A stretch of DNA of 6,078 nt from DATEOR01 sp035273885 (lineage in GTDB: Bacteria; Actinomycetota; Thermoleophilia; Gaiellales; Gaiellaceae), in the NCBI GenBank assembly GCA_035273885.1, contig DATEOR010000040.1:1-6078 (forward strand). The letters run 5' to 3'. Shown piece by piece: positions 1 through 5,112 of this stretch. The notes below the pieces were generated by a model. The model saw only the letters and a program-made list of their open reading frames with translations. It did not search any database and was not told where the DNA came from. A program made the translations under genes and the position numbers. Positions within the stretch are counted from its first letter, which is position 1; each line of letters begins with the position of its first letter.

Positions 1-1145
1 ATCCGCTGCGCCTGCTGCAGTGCCTTGCCCTCCGTCTTGATCGACGGCGCGAGCATGACCTCCGCGCGCTGAAAGTCGTGGATGTTCTCGTATCCGCACG
101 TCGCCATCGACGTACGCAGCGCACCCATCAGATTCAGCGTCCCGTCGTTTTCGCGCGCAGGGCCGACGACGATCTCCTCGAGCGTCGCCACCTGGTTTAC
201 CTCGACGCGCGCGCCGCGCGGAAGCGTCGGGTGGAACGTCGCCATCCCCCAGTGGAAGCCGCGTCCGGGCGCCTCCTGGGCCCGCGCGAGCGGCGAGCCG
301 ATCATGACCGCGTCAGCGCCGCAGGCGATCGCCTTGGCGATGTCGCCGCCGGTCCGCATCCCCCCGTCTGCGATCACGTTCACGTACTTGCCGGTCGCGA
401 GCAGATGCTCGGCGCGCGCTGCGGCCGCATCCGAGATCGCCGTCGCCTGCGGGACGCCGACCCCGAGAACTCCGCGGGTCGTGCACGCGGCTCCGGGCCC
501 GACGCCGACGAGCACGCCCTCGGCACCGGTGCGCATGAGATGCAGCGCCGTGTGGTAGCTCGCGCAGCCGCCGACGATGACGGGGATCGGCACCTTGGAG
601 ATGAACTCCTTCAGGTTGAGCGCCGAACCGTTCGAGGAGACGTGCTCGGCCGAAACGACCGTGCCCTGGATCACGAGCACGTCGAGTCCCGCCTCGAGCG
701 CGAGCTCGTAGTGCTCACGGACGCGCTGCGGCGTGAGCGATCCGGCAGCCAGCACCCCGCCCGCCTTGATCTCTTCGATCCGGCGCGCGATCAGCTTCGG
801 CTCGACCGGCTGCGAGTAGATCTTCTGCATGCCGCTCGTCGCCTCGGCAGGCGAGAAAGCCGCGATCCGCTCCAGTTGCTTCTCGGCATCGGCATAGCGC
901 GTGAAAATGCCCTCGAGATTGAGCACGCCGAGCCCGCCCATTCGGCCGACCGCAATCGCCGTCTCGGGAGACACGACTCCGTCCATCGCCGAGGCGAGTA
1001 ACGGGAGCTCGAGCAGCTGGTCGCCGAGCTTCCAGCCGATGTCCACGTCATCCGGGTCGCGCGTTCGGCGGCTCGGGACGATCGCGATGTCGTCGAACCC
1101 GTAGGCCTGCCGCGCCTTCTTTCCGAGGCCGATCTCGACGTCCAT
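1..1145 (-). CDS. guaB3: GuaB3 family IMP dehydrogenase-related protein (3' end cut by window)
   Basis: This is a TIM-barrel enzyme of the IMPDH/GMP reductase superfamily, GuaB3 branch. The expected reaction is NAD-dependent oxidation of IMP to XMP in cytosolic guanine nucleotide synthesis. A cyanobacterial GuaB3 has been reported to do this, while the role in actinobacteria is less certain because they usually also carry a canonical guaB. I translated 381 codons from ATG 1145. Seen are MDGVVSPETAI (54-64), IQGTVVSAEHVS (159-170), GGCASYHTALHLMRTGA (192-208), the nucleotide/catalytic loop GPGAACTTRG with the presumed catalytic Cys221, DGGMRTGGDIAKA (260-272) and GSPLARAQEAPGRG (283-296). There is no CBS pair after the loop, which is typical of GuaB3 (about 375 aa), so probably only a short C-terminal tail is missing. 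The start follows an AGGA seven bases upstream. It lies 42 bases after the kinase stop with no terminator between, so it is probably in the same operon. Confidence 0.93.
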   Translation of the reverse strand, partial: MDVEIGLGKKARQAYGFDDIAIVPSRRTRDPDDVDIGWKLGDQLLELPLLASAMDGVVSPETAIAVGRMGGLGVLNLEGIFTRYADAEKQLERIAAFSPAEATSGMQKIYSQPVEPKLIARRIEEIKAGGVLAAGSLTPQRVREHYELALEAGLDVLVIQGTVVSAEHVSSNGSALNLKEFISKVPIPVIVGGCASYHTALHLMRTGAEGVLVGVGPGAACTTRGVLGVGVPQATAISDAAAARAEHLLATGKYVNVIADGGMRTGGDIAKAIACGADAVMIGSPLARAQEAPGRGFHWGMATFHPTLPRGARVEVNQVATLEEIVVGPARENDGTLNLMGALRTSMATCGYENIHDFQRAEVMLAPSIKTEGKALQQAQR

Positions 1146-1152
1146 CAAGCGA

Positions 1153-1156
1153 TCCT
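1153..1156 (-). promoter_or_regulatory. Ribosome binding site of guaB3
   Basis: AGGA on the minus strand lies seven bases before ATG 1145. It is the clearest Shine-Dalgarno sequence among the minus-strand genes here and fixes the guaB3 start. The other minus-strand genes rely on overlaps or have weak sites. Confidence 0.6.
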
Positions 1157-1187
1157 ACCAACCGCCTCCGGACGGGCCGGGGACGGC

Positions 1188-2150
1188 TCAGGCGTCCTGG
1201 CGGACCGGCTCCAGGCGGTCGAGCGCAACGTGGGAAGCGAGTCGTTGAGCCTCGCGAGCATCGAACCTTCCGGGGCCGGGTTCGAGTACCGACGCGGCGC
1301 TCGCGGCGACCGCGCTGCGAACAGCGTCCTCGTAGGAGCGGTCGTTCATGCGGGCCGCGATGAAGGCTGCGAGGAGCGTGTCGCCCGCACCGACGGTGGA
1401 CACGGCTTCGAGCCGAGGCGCCCGCGCGCGGACGCGAACATGGTCGGAGCGCTCTTCGCGGAAGAGCGCGTAGCACCCGGCGTCGAGCGTGATGACGACG
1501 TTTCGGGCGCCGAGCACGGCGATCTCGTCGAGCGCGCTGGAGAGGTCCTCCTCATCCACGAACTCGTGCCCGACGAGAGATTCCGCCTCACGCAGGTTCG
1601 GCGCAACGAGGTACGGCTCCGCCTCGATCCCGAGCCGAAGCGCATCGCCCTCCGAGTCGAGCACGGTCATGAGCCCCCGACGATTCGCCTCCCGGATCAG
1701 CTCCGCATAGAGGCCGGGGTCGACGTCACGGGGAAGCGAACCGGCGAAGACGACGTAGGCGGCGCCCTGCGAGAGGTACGCGAGCTTCTCGCGCAGCACA
1801 TCGAGCTCGTCCTCGGACACCTCCGGCCCCCACTCGTTGATCTCGGTGTAGACGTTCGATGTCGGATCGAGCACGGCGGTCGAGGTGCGCGACTCCCCGC
1901 GGATGCGCACGAAGTCGTTGAGGATTCCCTCGTTCGTCAGCTCCTCGACGAGGAGCGTGCCGTTCCGGCCGCCCGCGAGACCCGTGCAGACCACAGGCGC
2001 GCCGAGGCGGCGCGCCGCGCGCGCGACGTTGATTCCCTTACCGCCGGCGCTGGTCGTGCCTGCGCTCGCGCGGTGGCGCTGCCCGAGCTGGAAATTCGGG
2101 ACGAGCAGCGTGCGGTCGATCGCAGCGTTGAGAGTGACGGTGACGATCAT
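1188..2150 (-). CDS. PfkB-family sugar kinase, 1-phosphofructokinase type
   Basis: This is a cytosolic ATP-dependent ribokinase-fold (PfkB) kinase of the 1-phosphofructokinase/tagatose-6-phosphate kinase group. It most likely phosphorylates fructose 1-phosphate or a related hexose phosphate. In 320 aa, the usual family length, it shows the N-terminal TVTLNAAIDRT (4-14), the first PfkB signature GGKGINVARA (36-45), FAGSLP (135-140), APNLREAE (183-190) and the second signature TVGAGDTLLAAF (252-263), with Asp257 of GAGD as catalytic base. The ATG shares one base with the carboxypeptidase stop (TGATG) and has no Shine-Dalgarno of its own, so translation probably depends on the upstream gene. No PTS fructose transporter or FruR-type regulator is visible nearby, so I do not assign fruK. 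Sequence alone does not separate fructose 1-phosphate from fructose 6-phosphate or tagatose 6-phosphate as substrate. The family is certain; the substrate is inferred. Confidence 0.92.
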   Translation of the reverse strand: MIVTVTLNAAIDRTLLVPNFQLGQRHRASAGTTSAGGKGINVARAARRLGAPVVCTGLAGGRNGTLLVEELTNEGILNDFVRIRGESRTSTAVLDPTSNVYTEINEWGPEVSEDELDVLREKLAYLSQGAAYVVFAGSLPRDVDPGLYAELIREANRRGLMTVLDSEGDALRLGIEAEPYLVAPNLREAESLVGHEFVDEEDLSSALDEIAVLGARNVVITLDAGCYALFREERSDHVRVRARAPRLEAVSTVGAGDTLLAAFIAARMNDRSYEDAVRSAVAASAASVLEPGPGRFDAREAQRLASHVALDRLEPVRQDA

Positions 2151-3298
2151 CAGAAGGGCGAGAGGCTCGAGAGCATGTCGCCGGCTTCGTCGAGCGCCCG
2201 CCCAGCGTACCAGCGCACGCGCGCGGGGAGACTGGGCTCTCCGACGGTCTCGGTCGCGACCAGCGGGTGGCGGGCGACGACCTTGTCCCCGTCATAGACA
2301 ACGATCTCGCCGACGGGATCGCCCTGGGAAACCGGAAGATCCAGCTCCTCCGGCACGACGACCTTCTCCACGAGCTCGTGGTCGAGCGGAACCATGGCGC
2401 GCACGCGATCCTCGGAGACGAGCGCCACCTTGTCGCCGGAGAACGGAACGCCTACCTCGGCATAGGGACGGTTGCGCGCGATCACCTGCACGCGCCCGTA
2501 GTGGCTGAAGCCCCAGTCGAGGAGGGCGCCCAGATCACGGTTGCGCTTGCCGCGAGAGGGACCGCCGAGGATGACCGCGTACATGGTCACGCGGTCGCGC
2601 TCGGCCGCCGCGATCTCGCTCCACCCCGCGAGGTCGGTGTGCCCGGTCTTGATCCCGATCGTGCCCGGATACGTCTTCAGGAGGTCGTTCCAGCCATAGA
2701 GCGTCCGCCCGCCCGCAATCTCGCCTCCGCTACGCGCGACGATGCGGCGAAAGAGGGCGTGTCTCATGTCCTCTTTGGCCAGCGTGTACGTGTCCATCGC
2801 GGACGAGTAGTGCCCCGGCATGTCGAGCCCGTCTGGCACGACGTAGTGCGTGTGATCGAGACCGAGCTCTGCGGCACGCTCGTTCATCATCTGGACGAAC
2901 TTCGTGACGCTGCCGTCGCCGACGTCCGCGGCGAGCGCGTAGGCGGCGTCGTTCGCGCTTTGGATGAGCGCGGCTGCGAGCAGATCCTTGACCGGCAGTC
3001 TCTCCCCCTCCTGGAGGTTGATGGTCGATTCGCCCACCGAAGGAGCCGGGCCCTGCACGCGGACGACCTCGTTCTTCTTCGTGTTCTCCATCGTGAGGAG
3101 CGCGGTCATGAGCTTCGTGAGGCTCGCCATCGGCACGCGCCGGTCGGGATTGAGCGCATAGAGCGTCTCGCCGGTCGACCCGTCGACGAGCAGCGCGGCA
3201 GACGCCTTCACGCTCGGAGGAGGCGTCGCGGCGGTGGCCGACTGGGCTGCGGCGAGAGAGAGGAGCAGCCCGGCGATGAGAGCAAGGCGCCGGAGCAC
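2150..3298 (-). CDS. D-alanyl-D-alanine carboxypeptidase, serine peptidase S11 (PBP5/DacA-like)
   Basis: This is a penicillin-binding carboxypeptidase expected to trim the terminal D-Ala from peptidoglycan stem pentapeptides outside the membrane. With the GTG start at 3298 it has 382 aa. Residues 1-23 form a signal peptide (RR, a Leu/Ala core, then SATA before the mature part). The catalytic motifs are SLTK (Ser59, Lys62), SAN (114-116) and KTG (217-219), in the order and spacing of family S11. Residues from about 270 to 350 resemble the all-beta PBP5 C-terminal domain. The last 25 residues (VRWYAGRALDEAGDML region) could be an amphipathic membrane-anchoring helix. The frame stays open upstream to 3475, but that extension is Arg/Ala-rich, would bury the signal peptide and overlaps a divergent ORF, so I reject it. 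TTG 3307 is an alternative start three codons earlier. The gene is first in the block and is followed by the kinase with a one-base overlap. Confidence 0.93.
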   Translation of the reverse strand: MLRRLALIAGLLLSLAAAQSATAATPPPSVKASAALLVDGSTGETLYALNPDRRVPMASLTKLMTALLTMENTKKNEVVRVQGPAPSVGESTINLQEGERLPVKDLLAAALIQSANDAAYALAADVGDGSVTKFVQMMNERAAELGLDHTHYVVPDGLDMPGHYSSAMDTYTLAKEDMRHALFRRIVARSGGEIAGGRTLYGWNDLLKTYPGTIGIKTGHTDLAGWSEIAAAERDRVTMYAVILGGPSRGKRNRDLGALLDWGFSHYGRVQVIARNRPYAEVGVPFSGDKVALVSEDRVRAMVPLDHELVEKVVVPEELDLPVSQGDPVGEIVVYDGDKVVARHPLVATETVGEPSLPARVRWYAGRALDEAGDMLSSLSPF

Positions 3299-3310
3299 TG
3301 ACCTCAAGCG

Positions 3311-3318
3311 TATAAATT
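3311..3318. promoter_or_regulatory. Candidate divergent -10 region between carboxypeptidase and plus-strand ORF
   Basis: TATAAATT stands out in otherwise G+C-rich DNA. Read on the plus strand, TATAAA (3311-3316) would put a transcript start near 3323, five bases before ATG 3328. Read on the minus strand, TTTATA (3316-3311) would put a start near 3304, six bases before GTG 3298. I see no good -35 hexamer at 16-18 bases on either side. Either transcript would be almost leaderless, which is common in actinobacteria. The assignment rests on composition and position only. Confidence 0.35.
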
Positions 3319-3327
3319 CAGCTTGCG

Positions 3328-3651
3328 ATGGGTCTGATCGAACGGCACAGCTCTCCCGAGCGCGTGCGGGGTCGCGAACGCGGCTTCGAGGTTCAGCTCG
3401 GCGAGCTCGGCGGCTTCGAGCTCCGGCCGACGCGACTGTTCCTCTGGCCGGGCTCGAACCGCGAGGCCCAGGCACGCGTCCTGTCGCTCGGGCGCGCCCC
3501 GCGCAGCCTTCTTCTACCGAGGAAGGAAATCGAGTATGCCGCGGGCGCTGTCCGCATGCGCTCGGTCGGAAACCCGCTCATGACGCTCGCGCTCGCCGCG
3601 GTTCACACGGCGAAAGCGGTCAGGCGACGCGAATCTTCTGACCGGGGCTGA
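3328..3651 (+). CDS. Hypothetical basic protein, 107 aa, divergent from the carboxypeptidase
   Basis: I do not recognise this protein. It is the only plausible plus-strand gene and fills the gap between the two minus-strand blocks. By my hand count G+C is high at codon positions 1 and 3 (about three quarters) and clearly lower at position 2 (about 55%), the pattern expected of a real frame in such a genome. It is rich in Arg (about 19) and Glu. It has a compact hydrophobic stretch, RPTRLFLWPG (33-42), a second hydrophobic patch, NPLMTLALAAVHTA (82-95), too short and weak for a confident membrane helix, and a basic tail. There is no Shine-Dalgarno before the ATG, but a TATAAA lies 12 bases upstream, so the message may be leaderless. 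Its last 32 bases overlap the end of the LysM gene on the other strand. It could still be a chance ORF. Confidence 0.4.
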   Translation: MGLIERHSSPERVRGRERGFEVQLGELGGFELRPTRLFLWPGSNREAQARVLSLGRAPRSLLLPRKEIEYAAGAVRMRSVGNPLMTLALAAVHTAKAVRRRESSDRG

Positions 3652-3961
3652 GCGCCAGGGGATCGATCCCCGGATTCAGCGCGAGCAGGTCGTCGACGGT
3701 GGTGTCGAACTTTGCCGCGATCGACTCGAGGGTGTCGCCCGCCCTGACCCGGTAGATCTGTTTCTTCTTCGAGGTCGTCGTCCCGGAGCTCGTGGTCGTA
3801 TCGGCGATGCTCGTCGTGGGAAGGGAGGTCGTCGGCGTGGAGCTCGAACCGTCGTTCAGCCCCCGTTCGATGAGGAGGACGAGAATCGTCGCCGCAAGAA
3901 AGAACGCCGCCGGAGCGGCGATGCGGTACACCCACATCCGGTATTTGGGGTCGGTCACCAT
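3620..3961 (-). CDS. Membrane-anchored LysM-domain protein
   Basis: This is a small peptidoglycan-binding protein of 113 aa. It has a short basic N-terminus, one membrane segment (about 12-31, Ala/Leu/Ile/Val-rich), a Ser/Thr-rich low-complexity linker (39-64), three lysines, then a single LysM domain (69-112). The LysM domain shows YRVRAGDTLESIA at its start and NPGIDPLALSPGQKI near its end, matching the family's GDTL and LxPGQ landmarks. N-in/C-out topology would place LysM in the wall. No catalytic domain is attached, so the job is probably binding or tethering. ATG 3961 overlaps the pyrF stop by seven bases (ATGGTGA). GTG 3958 is an alternative start with the classic four-base GTGA overlap. 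Both imply translational coupling to pyrF. The frame runs open back to 4705 inside pyrF, but that part is an Arg-rich shadow. Confidence 0.88.
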   Translation of the reverse strand: MVTDPKYRMWVYRIAAPAAFFLAATILVLLIERGLNDGSSSTPTTSLPTTSIADTTTSSGTTTSKKKQIYRVRAGDTLESIAAKFDTTVDDLLALNPGIDPLALSPGQKIRVA

Positions 3962-4884
3962 CCCGAGGCCGCCCAGACCTCGTTCCTGAGCCGCGCCGCT
4001 TCGGCGGCAGCAGCCTTTCGCCAGTCGGCGCCGTCGACGCGGAAGGCGTAGATGACTGCGCGGGAGACCGGGACGAGCGCGCTCGCCGGCCCGCTGGTGA
4101 AGGCCCGCGCGACGTCGGCCGGAGTCGCGCCCTGGGCTCCGATCCCCGGCAGGAGCAGCACGGCCTGCGGCATCAGCTTGCGCGCCTCCGCGACAGCCCG
4201 CGGATAGGTTGCGCCGACGACGGCGCCGACACTCGACAGCCCGCGCTCGCCGACGAGTCCCGAGCCCCACTCGTTGACCAGCTCCGCGACCTGGTGCCAC
4301 ACGCGGCGCCCGTCCGAGAGTGCGAGATCCTGGATGTCTGCGCTGCCCGCATTCGACGTCTTCACGAGGCAGAAGAGACCGGCGCCCGAGCGCTTGCACG
4401 CCGCGAGAAACGGCTCGACGGAATCGCTTCCAAGGTACGGGTTGACGGTCAGCGCGTCGACAGGCAGCCGGCCGTCCTCGCCGGTCTCGAGGTAGGCATC
4501 GGCGTAGGCCCGGGCAGTGGAGCCGATGTCGCCGCGCTTGCCGTCCGCGACGACCAGGAGGGTCGCGGCGCGTGCATAGTCGCGCACCTCCTCGTAGGCT
4601 CGGAGGCCGTCCGCGCCGAGCGCCTCGAAGAAGGCAATCTGCAGCTTCACTCCGACCACATACGGCGCGACTGCGTCGATCAGTCCACGGCAGAAACGGG
4701 CGCACGCGTCCGCCGCCGCCCCCCGGCTCAGGTAGGTCTCGCCGCGCAGCTCGACCGGCAGGAGCTCGGGCCGCGGGTCCAGGCCCACAAGCAGCTGACT
4801 GTGCTTTGCGTCGACAGCGTCGGCCAGGCGGTCCGCGAACGTCGAAGCCGCTGTCTGGACCCCGGCTTCGAGGTTCTGCGCCAT
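3955..4884 (-). CDS. pyrF: Orotidine 5'-phosphate decarboxylase, subfamily 2
   Basis: This cytosolic TIM-barrel enzyme converts OMP to UMP, the last step of de novo pyrimidine synthesis. At 309 aa it is longer than the E. coli type (about 245) and fits the mycobacterial/myxobacterial subfamily 2. Seen are LLVGLDPRPELLP (31-43), VGVKLQIAFFE (77-87) with Lys80, the signature VVADGKRGDIGSTARAYA (111-128) supplying Asp114, Lys116 and Asp119 of the Lys-Asp-Lys-Asp catalytic set, TVNPYLGSDS (146-155), LLLPGIGAQG (243-252) for the phosphate loop, and SRAVIYA (274-280). ATG 4884 leaves 45 bases after the preceding small gene and has no clear Shine-Dalgarno. No other pyr gene is visible here; the downstream LysM gene overlaps its end. 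All the catalytic residues I looked for are present. Confidence 0.95.
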   Translation of the reverse strand: MAQNLEAGVQTAASTFADRLADAVDAKHSQLLVGLDPRPELLPVELRGETYLSRGAAADACARFCRGLIDAVAPYVVGVKLQIAFFEALGADGLRAYEEVRDYARAATLLVVADGKRGDIGSTARAYADAYLETGEDGRLPVDALTVNPYLGSDSVEPFLAACKRSGAGLFCLVKTSNAGSADIQDLALSDGRRVWHQVAELVNEWGSGLVGERGLSSVGAVVGATYPRAVAEARKLMPQAVLLLPGIGAQGATPADVARAFTSGPASALVPVSRAVIYAFRVDGADWRKAAAAEAARLRNEVWAASGW

Positions 4885-4929
4885 GAACTGAGCTTACTAG
4901 CGTTCTACGCTGGCGCCTTACCTCACCGG

Positions 4930-5112
4930 CTAGTGCTGCGGGGGCGGTGCGTGCGGCGACCCGGGCGCGTCGATTCCCCGCGGATCGTCGGGCGAGTCGG
5001 GCCGTTCGAGCGAGTCTTCGTCTTCGTCGGGCGCGGGTGGAGCGCCGGGGATCCCCGGATCCTGGGGCAGGTCCTCATCGGGCGTTTCCGGAACCGGCGG
5101 CTGCTCGCTCAT
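4930..5112 (-). CDS. Small acidic proline-rich hypothetical protein (60 aa)
   Basis: This is an unrecognised 60-residue protein starting MSEQPPVPETPDEDLPQDPG. It has 18 prolines, 10 Asp, 6 Glu, only two Arg and no Lys, so it should be intrinsically disordered and strongly acidic (net charge about -14). It has no signal peptide, membrane segment or cysteine. ATG 5112 lies 35 bases inside the end of the upstream nuclease gene, in a different frame, and the stop is 45 bases before pyrF. No Shine-Dalgarno is evident. A short inverted repeat (5116-5130) sits just before the ATG, so expression would rely on ribosomes finishing the upstream gene. The composition differs sharply from the Arg/Ala-rich shadow frames nearby, which supports a real gene. 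It remains possible that it is not expressed. Confidence 0.5.
   Translation of the reverse strand: MSEQPPVPETPDEDLPQDPGIPGAPPAPDEDEDSLERPDSPDDPRGIDAPGSPHAPPPQH
5045..5058. repeat. 14-bp perfect palindrome inside the 60-aa ORF
   Basis: CCGGGGATCCCCGG is fully self-complementary. It lies just past the nuclease stop and encodes Pro-Gly-Ile-Pro-Gly of the acidic ORF. It has no loop and no T-run after it, so it is not a standard terminator. A chance origin in G+C-rich proline codons is likely. Confidence 0.3.

Noticed and set aside
78..1001. Long plus-strand ORF opposite guaB3
   Set aside because: It is antisense to a clearly conserved enzyme and has Arg/His/Asp-rich shadow composition with no recognisable domain.
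1230..2297. Plus-strand ORF opposite the sugar kinase
   Set aside because: It lies antisense to all conserved PfkB motifs and its composition is that of a reverse-frame shadow.
2267..3301. Plus-strand ORF of 344 codons opposite the carboxypeptidase
   Set aside because: It mirrors the S11 gene, is rich in Arg/His/Val/Asp and has no domain signal.
3299..3475. N-terminal extension of the carboxypeptidase to a start at 3475
   Set aside because: The extra 59 residues are Arg/Ala/Ser-rich, like shadow frames, would place the signal peptide deep inside the protein, and overlap the more coding-like plus-strand ORF.
3440..3523. tRNA-like pattern on the minus strand: GGTTCGAGCC T-loop and a near-complementary acceptor (TCCTCGG with CAGAGGA), 84 bases
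   Set aside because: The acceptor has a mismatch, the T-stem pairs only in part, there is no recognisable D-loop GG or anticodon arm, and no CCA follows. It is probably chance in G+C-rich sequence.
3594..3612. Hairpin CGCCG/CGGCG with a nine-base loop just past the LysM stop, as a terminator
   Set aside because: The stem is only five pairs with a large loop, there is no T-run on either strand, and it lies inside the plus-strand ORF.
4902..4914. Small inverted repeat AGCG-TAGAA-CGCT before pyrF as a terminator or operator
   Set aside because: The stem has only four pairs, with no T-run and no matching copy elsewhere; too weak to support.
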